Positions 1 through 8,944 of a stretch of 44,614 nucleotides of DNA are shown here, piece after piece (within the stretch, counting starts at the first letter, position 1; every line of letters begins with the position of its first letter). The notes under the pieces are model-generated. The model was not told where the DNA came from. It did not search any database and saw nothing but the letters and a program-made list of their open reading frames with translations. This stretch comes from Myxococcota bacterium. GTDB taxonomy: Bacteria > Myxococcota > Kuafuiibacteriia > Kuafuiibacteriales > Kuafuiibacteriaceae. The DNA lies in NCBI GenBank assembly GCA_028289325.1, contig JANQQN010000285.1:1-44614 (forward strand), given 5' to 3'. A program made the translations under genes and the position numbers.

Positions 1-100
1 CCCGCTCTTGAAAGAAGACGAACGACAGCAGACCAACTGCCGATGTCGGGCGCCTGCGTCGCGGTCGCGCCGAGGCGAGCGTGGTCATCCGTATCGGCAT
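1..100 (-). CDS. Partial gene, N-terminus of a possible membrane protein
   Basis: Reading leftward from an ATG at 100 (or a second ATG at 88) the frame stays open to the window edge. The first residues are Arg-rich and are followed by the start of a hydrophobic stretch (GLLSFVFF), as in the cytoplasmic lead-in of a membrane protein. It begins about 20 bases after the stop of the gene at 121-828 on the same strand, so it could be the next cistron of that operon. Only about 33 residues are visible, no Shine-Dalgarno sequence stands out, and no family can be named. Confidence 0.3.
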   Translation of the reverse strand, partial: MPIRMTTLASARPRRRRPTSAVGLLSFVFFQER

Positions 101-120
101 CGAGGTCGCGGTCGGACCGC

Positions 121-828
121 TTAGCCTCGCCTGGTTCCGTTCACCGGCGGTAGCTGTCCGTTCCGAGGTCGGTCATCATCACCGCGGCGTCGATGGGATG
201 ACCCGAGCGCATTCGGATGTCGGGAGGACGGCTCGGGGGGCGCCGAGAGCAGGAAGGTCACCGCCCCCACGAAGAAGAAGAGGGAGGCGCCCCCCGCGCT
301 CAACGTGGTCAAGATCAGTAACCCAGCCATCAACGAGCTTCCGGAAATCTTGAGCAACACTTGATCGCGGCGGGCCAGATTGTCGCGAAGGCGCCACACC
401 AGGCTAGGGCGGGAGGACCGCCGATACACGGTAGGCGACGGGGCGGACAGGCTTCGCGTCGGCTGCTGGTTCGCTTCGACGATGTACTGCAGCACCGGCA
501 ACACTTCGTCCGGCGTCACCACGGGTGCGTCGGCGAGCGGTCGCAAGGTCGCCGCGAGCTTCGCGCTCGCGACCAGAGCTTTCGGCTCGAGCGGCAGCAC
601 AAAAAGAGGGGCCGCGCGGTCGTGCGCCCGGCGAACCGTAGTCTCGAGCGCACTTTGGTGGCGAAGCAGATCTTGGCCACGCAGCGCCACGATCACCGCG
701 TCGGGCTTCGAACCTTCGGGGTCACGCCGGACATCGTCTTGGCCGAACCGAGCCACGAGGTCTCGCTCGAGCCGCTTAACGACCATCGCCCCCGCCGGCT
801 CCGGGCTCGCCCAAAGGAGAATCTGCAT
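121..828 (-). CDS. Possible TIR-like domain protein with C-terminal membrane segments
   Basis: The start is taken at the ATG at 828, because upstream codons of the longer frame overlap the preceding gene and look non-coding. The predicted 235-residue protein has an N-terminal alpha/beta region of about 110 residues. Its pattern resembles bacterial TIR domains: a short beta strand, a helix with LERDLVARFGQDDV, then strand DAVIVAL and strand APLFVLPLE. Residues 155-195 are hydrophobic and probably form two membrane segments, and the tail is basic and Pro-rich. The typical TIR catalytic Glu cannot be assigned with confidence. It lies 94 bases downstream of the HAD-type gene on the same strand and probably shares its transcript. 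The TIR assignment is pattern-based; this may be an unrelated membrane protein. Confidence 0.6.
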   Translation of the reverse strand: MQILLWASPEPAGAMVVKRLERDLVARFGQDDVRRDPEGSKPDAVIVALRGQDLLRHQSALETTVRRAHDRAAPLFVLPLEPKALVASAKLAATLRPLADAPVVTPDEVLPVLQYIVEANQQPTRSLSAPSPTVYRRSSRPSLVWRLRDNLARRDQVLLKISGSSLMAGLLILTTLSAGGASLFFFVGAVTFLLSAPPEPSSRHPNALGSSHRRRGDDDRPRNGQLPPVNGTRRG

Positions 829-922
829 CACCTGCAGGGTATCAGCCTCGGGCAAGCGACACACCGACCGCAGTGAAGGACGAACCGCGGTCAAAGGGGG
901 CGCGGACAACCGCGCCGCCACT

Positions 923-2926
923 TCACCGCAGCTTGCTGACCAAGCGGTGAACCCGCAACGATAGGCGTTCACTGGCCGTGAGCGCCTCCCGAAGAAGCGG
1001 CGAAGACATCGCCAAGGCGCCATCATGCCACCAGTGACGGCGCCAAAGGAGCTTGCCGTCTCGCGCTACTCGTCGAACGACACGAAGGGCGTCAATGGGT
1101 GAGTACGGCTCGGCGAGCTGTACGTACACCGCCTCCCGACCGAGACCATCCTCCATTGGAAACGCCCCCCAGGCCCCAGCTTCCTCCCGCGTTGGCGTCC
1201 GCCAGAAGGTTTTCTGCAGACGTTCGATGACCGGTCGCACATCGCCCCACGGATCGACGAGCTCGGGATCGACGACGAGATAATCCGCGAAGTCGACAAT
1301 GGTCTGTCGCACGATCGAGTAGCCCCAGGCCATGACCGCCGGGTTGTCGTCGGCCGCGAGCACCGGCTCTATCCGTCCGTCGCGGTCTTCGTAGCCGAGG
1401 ACGGTCCCGTGGTTTGCGCTGCAGATCGCTTCGAGGGTGGTGGTGAGACCGGGAGCACTCCCGAAGCCGACCCCTTGCCCCGCGTCGTTCATGTACACCT
1501 CGGGTCGCCCGAAGCGCCCCGTCGGCACGTTGCGCATGCCGAGGTAGAAGCTCTTCGGTGGACCCCGGCCCGCCGACTCCAGAACCGCGCCCAGCGCATT
1601 GTGGAGGGTTGCGCCCGTGCCTAGGTCAACGAGGGCGACGGGATCCGGGCCGACGAAGCCCACCTGTTCGAGATACCGCAACAACAGTGCTCGGCGTTGT
1701 TCGGCCCCCGCCGTTACATTCGAACGAAAGCCGGGGTCTTCGGTGAGCAGCGTGCGCAGTGCCTCCAAGCGGTCTTCACTAAGATTTTGGTCCCATGTCG
1801 CCGCCGGCAAGCCGGCGCGCTCGAGCGGGTCACGATGGCTCTCAGGAACGACTTCGAACCGAGCCAACGCCTGTCGAACGGTGAGACTGACGTCGAATTT
1901 TCGAGGGAGCACCCGCTCTACATCCGCGCGATCGCCGGACGTCAGGCTCGGTAAGAGCCACGCCTGCCGGCTACCGTACAGATACACGCCCTTGACGTCG
2001 AACCCGAGCTTGGCCGCGATCCGGTTGAAGACGTCATTAAGAATAAGTCCGTCGCGGGAAAGGAAGTACAGCCGAGCGAGACCGAGCTCACGAGCGCGCC
2101 GGAGAACCCACAGGCAATAGCCCACGACGAACGGCGCACCGACCCCGGCCGCCACTTCCCGAAGCGCCCGCTCTCGCGAGGTCTCCTGCGCCGCGCGCAA
2201 CCGCGCCAGGCGCGAAGCGCCGGCCATGGCGCCGGTCAGCCCCTGCGACGCAAATACTTGTTCGTCAAGAATGCGCTCGTATCGGGTGGGATTGCCTTCG
2301 GGGAAAGGGCGGGTCCGGATGCCGAGCTTCCGCGGCTGACCGACGTCCGACCACTCATGGTTGCCGGCGTGCACGACGTCGCCCGGTGAAATGCCTTCGT
2401 CAATAAGAAGCTCTTCGAAGAGCGCCCCGGACAGTTTCGACTTTTGCCGTTCGTTCGAAACCCGAACTTCATCGCCAGGCTCGAAGAGGCCGTGTTTGTC
2501 GAGCTGCGCCCGCAGAAACTCGCTCGACAAATACATATCCGACAAGAAGACGACCTTGCGCGCGGTGCCGCGCACCTCGGTGAGACGGGCGGCGCTGCGC
2601 GCGATGGCCACCAGAAGCTCTTCCTCGAGCCCCCGCTCGTGTTCGACGAGACTCGGGACACGATCGTTCGAATAGCCCAACCCAAAGGCGAGCTCGCGAT
2701 GGATCGCTTCGAGGTCGACGGCCGAATCGAGACCACCGGCATTGGCGAACGCGCGCCGCTCAGCGTCGGCGCGAGCGCGAGCGAAGACCTCGACGGAGCA
2801 ATCGAGCAGCCCGTTTCTTTCCAGCCGACGCCCGAGCATGTAAAAGCTCGACATCGCCGAGCCCACCTTGCGCGCGAGCACCGTCTCGAAGATATCGAAC
2901 GAGGCTAAAGACGCATCAACCATCAC
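923..2926 (-). CDS. HAD-superfamily hydrolase-like protein (COG5610 type)
   Basis: A 667-residue protein that opens with a HAD motif I-like strand (SFDIFETVLAR, where the family norm is FDIFDTLL.R) and has a motif II-like strand at VVFLSDMYLSSEFL. A second region contains LYFLSRDGLILNDVF and VALVDLGTGATLHNAL, as in large HAD-type proteins found beside polysaccharide genes. The second Asp of motif I is Glu here, so phosphatase activity is uncertain. A GGAGG lies 7-8 bases before the GTG at 2926; an ATG follows at once at 2923 and could be used instead. It is the first gene of a minus-strand group with 121-828. A role in surface glycan assembly is known for relatives but is not shown by the neighbours here. 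Confidence 0.75.
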   Translation of the reverse strand: MMVDASLASFDIFETVLARKVGSAMSSFYMLGRRLERNGLLDCSVEVFARARADAERRAFANAGGLDSAVDLEAIHRELAFGLGYSNDRVPSLVEHERGLEEELLVAIARSAARLTEVRGTARKVVFLSDMYLSSEFLRAQLDKHGLFEPGDEVRVSNERQKSKLSGALFEELLIDEGISPGDVVHAGNHEWSDVGQPRKLGIRTRPFPEGNPTRYERILDEQVFASQGLTGAMAGASRLARLRAAQETSRERALREVAAGVGAPFVVGYCLWVLRRARELGLARLYFLSRDGLILNDVFNRIAAKLGFDVKGVYLYGSRQAWLLPSLTSGDRADVERVLPRKFDVSLTVRQALARFEVVPESHRDPLERAGLPAATWDQNLSEDRLEALRTLLTEDPGFRSNVTAGAEQRRALLLRYLEQVGFVGPDPVALVDLGTGATLHNALGAVLESAGRGPPKSFYLGMRNVPTGRFGRPEVYMNDAGQGVGFGSAPGLTTTLEAICSANHGTVLGYEDRDGRIEPVLAADDNPAVMAWGYSIVRQTIVDFADYLVVDPELVDPWGDVRPVIERLQKTFWRTPTREEAGAWGAFPMEDGLGREAVYVQLAEPYSPIDALRVVRRVARDGKLLWRRHWWHDGALAMSSPLLREALTASERLSLRVHRLVSKLR

Positions 2927-3165
2927 CCTCTGCCCTCCTCGAATGGCTCCGCAGGTTTGGTTCCATCGTCCATAGGTGTAAACTGGGCGACCGCTGCGAT
3001 CGGTGTCGAGGCAACTTCGTGCTGCCGAGAACGCGTCGGCGAGGTGATACTCTCTTACTTATCGCGACTGTACTATTGAGCTGACGCCCCGCAGAAGTTG
3101 CACATTCGTTCATGCAAAGTCGTCAACGGCGCTATCGCGGAATGGCCATACCGGCACGGCCCACC

Positions 3166-3825
3166 TCAAGACTCCGACGGGCGGTCGGCGGTCATCCAAA
3201 TCCCGTGACGTGCGCGAAGGGTGAGTTGAGGACTGGGCTGAGGCCGTGTCCCTGGCACCAGCGACAGCCGGAACCGGCGCCGCAGTACGATCAGCAGAAG
3301 CTGGGCCTCCATCAGCGCGAAACCGTGGCCGATGCACACGCGGGGACCGCCGCCGAAGGGGAAGAATGCAAATCTTGAAAAGCCCCCGGCCGGTCCCGCG
3401 TTCGGGTCGAAGCGATGCGGGTTGAACTCGTCGGGGCGCTCGAACAGCTCGGGCCGCCGGTGAGTGGCGTAGGGCGAAACGAACACGAGGCTGCGGGCGG
3501 GAATACGAACGCCACAGAGCTCATCGTCGACCTCCGCCCGCCGGGCGATGAACCACGCCGGCGAGAATAGCCGAAGGGACTCGCGAACGATCTGCCCCAC
3601 GAGGGGGACCCGCTCGAGGTCGGCGAGGGTAGGCGCCTTGTCACCAAGCCTGTCGATCTCGGCGCCCAACGCCTCATCGATGTCCGGGTGCTCCAAGAGC
3701 AGGAAGAAGGTCCACGCCAACGTGGACGCGGTGGTCTCGTGTCCAGCGACGAGCAGCGTCAGCACCTCGTCGCGGAGCTGACGATCGGTCATCCGTTCCT
3801 CGGTTTGCGCATCTTTGGCGGCCAT
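3166..3825 (-). pseudogene. Cytochrome P450, C-terminal half only (5'-truncated)
   Basis: The frame encodes the C-terminal half of a P450: I-helix AGHETT (residues 27-32 of the frame), the K-helix ESLR (82-85), and the heme loop FGGGPRVCIG with the ligand Cys at 164. A full P450 has about 400-450 residues, so about 200 N-terminal residues (helices A-H) are missing. P450-like sequence (VLLDLL) continues upstream of the first ATG to about 3846. It then ends, and a stop codon follows at 3871-3873. None of the other minus frames upstream carries the missing half. The heme and oxygen-binding parts are intact, but the protein could not fold as a normal P450. I read it as the remnant of a deletion or rearrangement with its breakpoint near 3846. 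Confidence 0.8.
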
Positions 3826-3913
3826 GAGCAGATCGAGGAGGACCGGAGTTATAGATGAAACGTACGATGCCTATGCCCCCTCGAAAGACAGACCCTGAGA
3901 ATCGAGAGATCGC

Positions 3914-4348
3914 GTGAAAAGCGCGCTCATCATCGGGTTGGGCGCAGTCGGGCTCCTCGTATTGGTGAGATTCGCTTGGGTGGAGACCGCCCCCCGGGCG
4001 AAAGCGCCGGCCCCACGCCCGACGACCACCGAACCCTCGGCGGCCAACGCCGATACCCCGCCCGTCGCGAAGCCCGCTTCGCCCTCGCCGTCCGCGATAG
4101 CGCCTGTCGACCGCGCGCGACGGGAGGTCGCGGTGGCGGAGGCGGCCGTCGTCGAAGCGCAAGCCGAACTGCAGGCGGCCGAGCGTCGCCTCGAAGAGCT
4201 CGAAGCGGAGGTTAAGGCGGTCGAGCAATTCGTCGACGCGCTGGAGCAGCGAGGTGAAGATCCCGTCCGTCACGCAACGATGACCCGGCGGTCCGCCGGG
4301 TTGCCAGCAACGATGGGTCCTTCGCTTCGCGCGAGGAGACGATGGTAG
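3914..4348 (+). CDS. Small membrane-anchored coiled-coil protein, unknown function
   Basis: A 144-residue protein starting at a GTG preceded by GAGAG. It has an N-terminal hydrophobic anchor (residues 3-22), then a Pro/Ala/Thr-rich linker of about 45 residues, then an Ala/Glu-rich heptad region (about 68-115) typical of a coiled coil. The last 25 residues are basic and look unstructured. The layout suggests an inner-membrane-anchored periplasmic rod, but no family is recognised. It is divergent from the P450 remnant, and its start lies about 70 bases from that gene's breakpoint. Confidence 0.6.
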   Translation: MKSALIIGLGAVGLLVLVRFAWVETAPRAKAPAPRPTTTEPSAANADTPPVAKPASPSPSAIAPVDRARREVAVAEAAVVEAQAELQAAERRLEELEAEVKAVEQFVDALEQRGEDPVRHATMTRRSAGLPATMGPSLRARRRW

Positions 4349-4431
4349 CGAGTGAAACCCTTTGACGCGGGCGTGCCGTCTAACGCAGAGCGACACGGGC
4401 TTTGTCAGTCCAACTTGCAGACTCTACGTGT

Positions 4432-4671
4432 TTAGAGACCGCGCGCGATCGACAGGCGCTGTACCGGTTTCGCCGGACTCTTAGCGCCCGGGACCGGGCG
4501 TCCTTGTTCGTCCTGCACGACCGCGCCCCGCTGCGTTGGTCGCGGTGATCCGCCCCAGTTCGGCGCCGCGACGATGGCGGCGATCAGCATCCCCATGCAC
4601 ACAGCGGCGAGGGCGATAAACGTCGAGCGGACCGCCTGCACCGAGTGATCTCGTTCTTCGAATCGGCTCAT
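4432..4671 (-). CDS. Small single-pass membrane protein, unknown function
   Basis: The chosen ATG at 4671 gives 79 residues: a charged 14-residue N-terminus, one hydrophobic segment (STFIALAAVCMGMLIAAIVA), and a Pro/Gln-rich exported or cytoplasmic tail. A longer frame starts at 4743, but its extra residues look non-coding. No strong ribosome binding site is visible for either start. It is convergent with the coiled-coil gene at 3914-4348. Nothing in the sequence shows a function. Confidence 0.45.
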   Translation of the reverse strand: MSRFEERDHSVQAVRSTFIALAAVCMGMLIAAIVAAPNWGGSPRPTQRGAVVQDEQGRPVPGAKSPAKPVQRLSIARGL

Positions 4672-4872
4672 GTTCGTGCTCACGTGACGGCTTGCGCCAT
4701 CGACCGGGATGAGTGCGCTGGCCCTCCCGTCCGTGACGCGCAAACGCCTATGATCTTTGGGATCAGGTCGCTTGCTGACGCGCGTAACGTCGCCGTCGCG
4801 ATCTCGGGGCCAACCGTTGGGCGCTCACCCGGGCTGTGGACGGTACGGCAAAACTCGGCGAAAGGAAGATAA

Positions 4873-5736
4873 ATGATGACGAAGAAGGTCGGACTCGTGA
4901 TTGGGGGAAACCGAGGTATTGGGTACGCGCTGGTGCAGGCCCTGGCTCAACACTGGGGGAACCGCGGACTCGTGTACCTGACCGCGCGTCGGGAAACGGA
5001 CGCTGAAGAAGCCCAGCGGGCGCTCGAGGCGGTGACCGGCCTCGCGGTGGCGCGCCTTCGGTTCGACCTGTCTGACCCCGAAGATCCCGTCCGCACGAGC
5101 CGGGCGCTCGCGGAACGCCACGGCGGCCTGGATATCGTCGTTCAGAACGGCGCTTACCTGCCGCGCGCCGGTCGACCCGCGCGCGACGACGCGCGCCCGA
5201 TGACCGAGGCCAACAGTCATGGAACGTTAAGGGTCCTGCGCGCCTTTCTCCCGGCCATGCGCGAAGGTGGGCAGATGGTCATCGTCGCGAGCGGCATGGG
5301 CACCCTCCGTAACCTCCCCGAGCACCTCCATCCGTTGTTCGATACCCGGACCAAGGGTCCCGATGCGATCAACGAAGCGATCGACGGGTATGTGGCCGCG
5401 GTAGAGGACGGCACCGCCGCGGCTCAGGGCTGGCCGGAATGGGTCAATCTCCCGTCGAAGATCGGACAGGTTGCCGTCACCCGTTCGTTTGCCCGGAGCG
5501 TTCGCCCCGACGTCCCGGCGGGGCTCCGCATCAACGCCGCGTGTCCCGGTGTAACACTGACCGACGCCACCAAGGACTACATGGGAACCGTCTTCAAGGA
5601 GGAAGACGCCCAAACCCCAGACCAAGCCGCGGCCGGCCTCATGAAGCTGTTGACCATGGCGCCCGACGTTCCCCAACCCTACGGGGAGTTGGTCCGTCAC
5701 GGGCAGGTTATCCCTTTCGGCGATGACCAACCCTGA
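4873..5736 (+). CDS. Short-chain dehydrogenase/reductase, carbonyl-reductase-like, catalytic Tyr replaced
   Basis: A 287-residue Rossmann-fold SDR. The cofactor loop is GGNRGIG (residues 11-17) and the Arg-rich end of strand 2 (TARRE) points to NADPH. The NAG-type motif is QNGAY, and the catalytic Ser is S140 in VASGMG. The Lys of YxxxK is present at K196 in SKIG, as in carbonyl reductases, but the position of the catalytic Tyr is Asn192 (AAT at 5446-5448). The PG motif after strand 6 (ACPGVTLTD) is normal. A GGAAG lies 6-8 bases before the ATG. The loss of Tyr suggests altered or lost oxidoreductase activity, or a shifted general acid. The gene stands alone between convergent neighbours. Confidence 0.85.
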   Translation: MMTKKVGLVIGGNRGIGYALVQALAQHWGNRGLVYLTARRETDAEEAQRALEAVTGLAVARLRFDLSDPEDPVRTSRALAERHGGLDIVVQNGAYLPRAGRPARDDARPMTEANSHGTLRVLRAFLPAMREGGQMVIVASGMGTLRNLPEHLHPLFDTRTKGPDAINEAIDGYVAAVEDGTAAAQGWPEWVNLPSKIGQVAVTRSFARSVRPDVPAGLRINAACPGVTLTDATKDYMGTVFKEEDAQTPDQAAAGLMKLLTMAPDVPQPYGELVRHGQVIPFGDDQP

Positions 5737-5751
5737 CCTTGAGCGCAGTCT

Positions 5752-8514
5752 TTATGGGCCGTTCTCTCGCCGACGAACGGCCACCAGCGCGGCGACGAGC
5801 ATCATCCATCCCCAGTGGACGGCGATTGACCCGGGCCGACGGCACGCACATCCCGCCTCCACAACCAAGTCCGCGACTTGGCGAGTAGTGGCTGGATCAC
5901 AAACGTCGCCAATCCCGTCGCCATCGTCGTCGACCTGACCGGGATTCGGGTCGTCGACGCAGTTGTCATCGCTGTCGGCGACGCCATCCTCGTCACGATC
6001 TTCTCGGCACTGGCTAGGCTCCTGGCGACAGAGGTAACCGCGCTCGACGGTGCAGACTGAGCTGCAGCCGTCGCCGTCGATGCGGCGGCCATCGTCGCAT
6101 TCCTCTTCGTCCAAAACGCGCCCATCACCGCAGGGAATATCGTCACCCGGGTTGCTGGGGTCACGCTCGCGCCCATCGACCCGACCGTTTCGGTTGGTAT
6201 CTTCGATGCCGTCGGAAACCGTACCGTCGTCGGTATCGGCGTCGGTGGGATCGGTCGTAGTGGTGGGATCTTGGTCGGCCACGAACGACGCGGGATCCGT
6301 GCCGCGGTACGAAATCAGGCCACGGTCGCTGACCCCCGCGAGCACTGGCGCGATGACCCCGGTTTCGAGACCATCGGCAAGACCGTCTTCATCGGTGTCC
6401 GCGCGCAGAGGGTCGGTGATCACGTCGTCAGCGCCGGCGATCCGCTCCTCGCCGTCGGCGATACCGTCGTCGTCGGTGTCAGCGTCGACCGGGTCGGTGT
6501 CGACGGCCGGATTGAGCATCTTCGGGGTCGCGGCTTCGACTTCTTCGAAGTCGGTCAATCCGTCGTCGTCGGTGTCCGGATCGCCGGGGTCCGTACCTAG
6601 GCTGCGTTCTTCGCTGTCGGTCAGACCGTCGGCATCCGCATCGGTATCGCACACGTCACCGATGCCGTCGCCATCCGAGTCCAGCTGATCGGGATTGCTG
6701 TCGTTGGGGCAGTTGTCCTCGAGGTTGGAGACGCCGTCGTTATCGCTATCGTCGGTGCAGACACTCGGGACCCCCAGGCAGCTGAAGCCGACTTCCACCA
6801 CGCAACCCGAACTGCAACCGTCGCCGTCCGACCGATTGCCGTCATCACACTCCTCGTCGCCTCGAACCCTTCCGTCGCCGCACGGAAGGTCATCGTTCGG
6901 GTCGTTGGGGTCCCGCTCCACCGCGTCGACCCGGCCGTTGCGGTCGGTGTCCTCGATGCCGTCCGAAACCGAACCTCCGTCGCTGTCGACGGCCGTCGGG
7001 TTCGTCGTCGTCGTGGGGTCGGCGTCGGGCACGAACGCCGCCGGATCGGTGCCCACGAAGGGCAGGCGCAGCCCCAGACTGACCCCGCCGGGAAGAGGGG
7101 CGGAGACGCCCGTCTCTATGCCGTCGGTCAAGCCATCGTCATCGCTGTCCGAATCGAGCGGATCGGTAACGACCCCGTCGGCCCCGATCACGCGCTCCTC
7201 GCCGTCCGGTATGCCGTCGTCGTCGGTGTCCGCATCTCGAGGGTCGGTGTCCACCGTCGGATCCAGAAGGTCGGGCGCTCCGAGCGCCACCTCCTGAGCG
7301 TCGCTCAAACCGTCGTCATCCGTATCCGCGTCCACGGGGTCGGTGCCCAACGTCGCCTCTTGGCGATTGCTCAGGCCGTCGCCATCAAGGTCTTCGTCCT
7401 CGTCGAGCACCCCGTCACCATCACTGTCCGGATCGCGAAAGTCGGGCGTTCCATCGCAGTCTCGGTCGGGGGGAGGGATGGTCGCATCGCACACGTCGAC
7501 CTCGAGCTGGTCGGGAACCGCGTCCCCGTCACTGTCGAGGTCGAGCGGATCGATGGTCCCATCGCCATCGGTGTCCGGCACGGCGGCCGGCATTCGGGCC
7601 TCGAACCGGTCGCCGATACAGTCGCCATCGCTGTCCCGCGTATTGGGTGCAGTTCCGATCGCGGTCTCGACCTGGTCGGGAAGTCCATCGAAGTCACCGT
7701 CGGGATCCTGCCCCGTGATCACCACGTCATCGATGACCGCGTCGGCTCTCGGGGGCGTCTGCCCTCCGTTGCCGTTGTCGTAGGTCATCACTCCCGCCAG
7801 ACCGTCGCCGAGCGGTTCCTCGTCCAGGTACGTGAGCACGAGGTCGGCGGGCGTGCCGAGAACTCCATCAAGGTCGGTATCGACAACGCAGCGCACGAGG
7901 TCGCCATCGGCGCGAGGCAGGACTTCGAGCCGAGCGCGATACGGAACCGAAGCCCCGTAGGCGAAGCTAAAGTCGGCATCAACGGCATACCCCGCCGAGC
8001 AGGACTCGTCGGCATCCACCCGAATGAGGAGAGCGCGCGGGACGACCGTCAACTCTGCGTTACTACCGCAGTCCATCCATTGGTTCTTGGTCCAGTAACA
8101 CGCGTAATACCGATCTGGGTTCTGATACCCCGCCACTAACCCGATCGCGTCATCATCAGCGCTTTGAAGCGTCGCTTCGACCGAGACATAGTGCCATCTT
8201 GGGTGTCCGGTAAGCAGGAAGTTCTCATACGCATCCGCCGGCCGCCCGAAGCCGCCGCTCGTCACGTCGGTTACCGGCGACACCCCACCGTTGGCGTCGG
8301 TCCGAAAAGGATCTTGCGGATTGACGGACTGCCAGCCATGGGCACCGCGGGGCCGACCGAAGACAGCCTCATTGCTGCAGTCGAAGTCATCTTCGAAGTA
8401 GATAGACTGCGCCCACGCGGTGTTCGCCCCCCCAGCCAGAGCGCTCAGTACCATCAGTCGATAGGCGGTAAGTCGAGCTTCAGAGGGCCATGCCCGACGA
8501 CGACTCTCCCACAT
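5752..8514 (-). CDS. Secreted thrombospondin type 3 / DUF4215 repeat protein with MYXO-CTERM-like anchor
   Basis: A 920-residue surface protein. Residues 1-36 form a signal peptide ending in AWAQ. Residues 37-270 are a beta-rich, lectin/LamG-like region with several Cys. From 270 on, Asp-rich D-x-D-x-D-G calcium-binding repeats of the thrombospondin type 3 kind dominate. Two Cys-rich modules (CGDGRV...EECDDG...DGDGCSS, at 545 and 795) match DUF4215. The C-terminus has GCACRR, a hydrophobic stretch ([15 protein letters not shown]) and RRR, the MYXO-CTERM layout that is processed and anchored to the cell surface in myxobacteria. GAGGAG lies 6 bases before the ATG, which fixes the start. The region 377-876 is a precise two-copy duplication (separate entry). 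Ligand unknown; cell-surface adhesion or matrix role is inference. Confidence 0.92.
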   Translation of the reverse strand: MWESRRRAWPSEARLTAYRLMVLSALAGGANTAWAQSIYFEDDFDCSNEAVFGRPRGAHGWQSVNPQDPFRTDANGGVSPVTDVTSGGFGRPADAYENFLLTGHPRWHYVSVEATLQSADDDAIGLVAGYQNPDRYYACYWTKNQWMDCGSNAELTVVPRALLIRVDADESCSAGYAVDADFSFAYGASVPYRARLEVLPRADGDLVRCVVDTDLDGVLGTPADLVLTYLDEEPLGDGLAGVMTYDNGNGGQTPPRADAVIDDVVITGQDPDGDFDGLPDQVETAIGTAPNTRDSDGDCIGDRFEARMPAAVPDTDGDGTIDPLDLDSDGDAVPDQLEVDVCDATIPPPDRDCDGTPDFRDPDSDGDGVLDEDEDLDGDGLSNRQEATLGTDPVDADTDDDGLSDAQEVALGAPDLLDPTVDTDPRDADTDDDGIPDGEERVIGADGVVTDPLDSDSDDDGLTDGIETGVSAPLPGGVSLGLRLPFVGTDPAAFVPDADPTTTTNPTAVDSDGGSVSDGIEDTDRNGRVDAVERDPNDPNDDLPCGDGRVRGDEECDDGNRSDGDGCSSGCVVEVGFSCLGVPSVCTDDSDNDGVSNLEDNCPNDSNPDQLDSDGDGIGDVCDTDADADGLTDSEERSLGTDPGDPDTDDDGLTDFEEVEAATPKMLNPAVDTDPVDADTDDDGIADGEERIAGADDVITDPLRADTDEDGLADGLETGVIAPVLAGVSDRGLISYRGTDPASFVADQDPTTTTDPTDADTDDGTVSDGIEDTNRNGRVDGRERDPSNPGDDIPCGDGRVLDEEECDDGRRIDGDGCSSVCTVERGYLCRQEPSQCREDRDEDGVADSDDNCVDDPNPGQVDDDGDGIGDVCDPATTRQVADLVVEAGCACRRPGSIAVHWGWMMLVAALVAVRRRENGP
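5887..7386 (-). repeat. Tandem 750-bp coding duplication in the TSP3 protein
   Basis: Residues 377-626 (6637-7386) and 627-876 (5887-6636) align along their whole length with no insertion or deletion. Both have the order [77 protein letters not shown], each exactly 250 residues apart. The copies have diverged at many positions, so this is an old tandem duplication kept in register. Confidence 0.9.
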
Positions 8515-8944
8515 CGTGACTCCTCAAGGCTCCAGCGACGACCGAAAGACTTCGTCTGGTTCCATACTTGGCGGCTCCATACTCGTGCGGCTGTGCGGTG
8601 TTCGAATCACCGATGCCTTCGCTGGATGCAATCAGACGGTAACACGGCCGCCGGATGCAGACCACGCGTCGCTCGGCGTCGCGAGTCGCCGCATCAAACC
8701 TCGTCGGCCGGCCCCTACCTATCGACATAACGACCAACCGCTCGGGCCTAATCAACGATGCGCCGTCGCCATACATCGCGTCGGGGTTCGATGAGTGCGA
8801 CAAGGTGACGACCTTGTCAAAGTATGAGGCTATGAAGAACTGGCCCGCATGCGCACATTTAGGTGGCCGGGACATATTATTGGTCACACACCGGAGCGAA
8901 GAGTCACTCGCGGCCATACCCGGTGGGAACCGACCGGAACCATT
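8515..8944. promoter_or_regulatory. Divergent intergenic region
   Basis: These 430 bases separate the TSP3 gene (leftward) from the barrel-protein gene (rightward). I see no convincing gene: open frames here have no domain-like sequence and overlap on both strands. The region must hold both promoters and contains the long palindrome at 8799-8818. No rho-independent terminator or RNA gene was recognised. Confidence 0.5.
8799..8818. promoter_or_regulatory. 20-bp interrupted palindrome, operator-like
   Basis: Perfect 8-base arms GACAAGGT and ACCTTGTC are separated by the four bases GACG. The length and spacing fit the site of a dimeric regulator. It lies about 125 bases before the barrel-protein start and about 285 bases from the TSP3 start. 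The regulator is unknown; a short RNA hairpin is the alternative. Confidence 0.45.

Noticed and set aside
5757..5782. Stem GGCCGTT/AACGGCC between the convergent SDR and TSP3 genes as a bidirectional terminator.
   Set aside because: The right arm falls in the last codons of the TSP3 gene and no T-run follows on either strand.
6050..7783. Several Ser/Pro-rich open frames on the plus strand opposite the TSP3 gene.
   Set aside because: They mirror Asp-rich GAC/GAT codons of the minus-strand gene and have no domain-like sequence; the minus-strand gene has a signal peptide, ribosome binding site and clear repeats.
8480..8917. A 145-residue minus-strand frame between the TSP3 and barrel genes.
   Set aside because: It overlaps the signal peptide region of the TSP3 gene and contains no recognisable sequence features.
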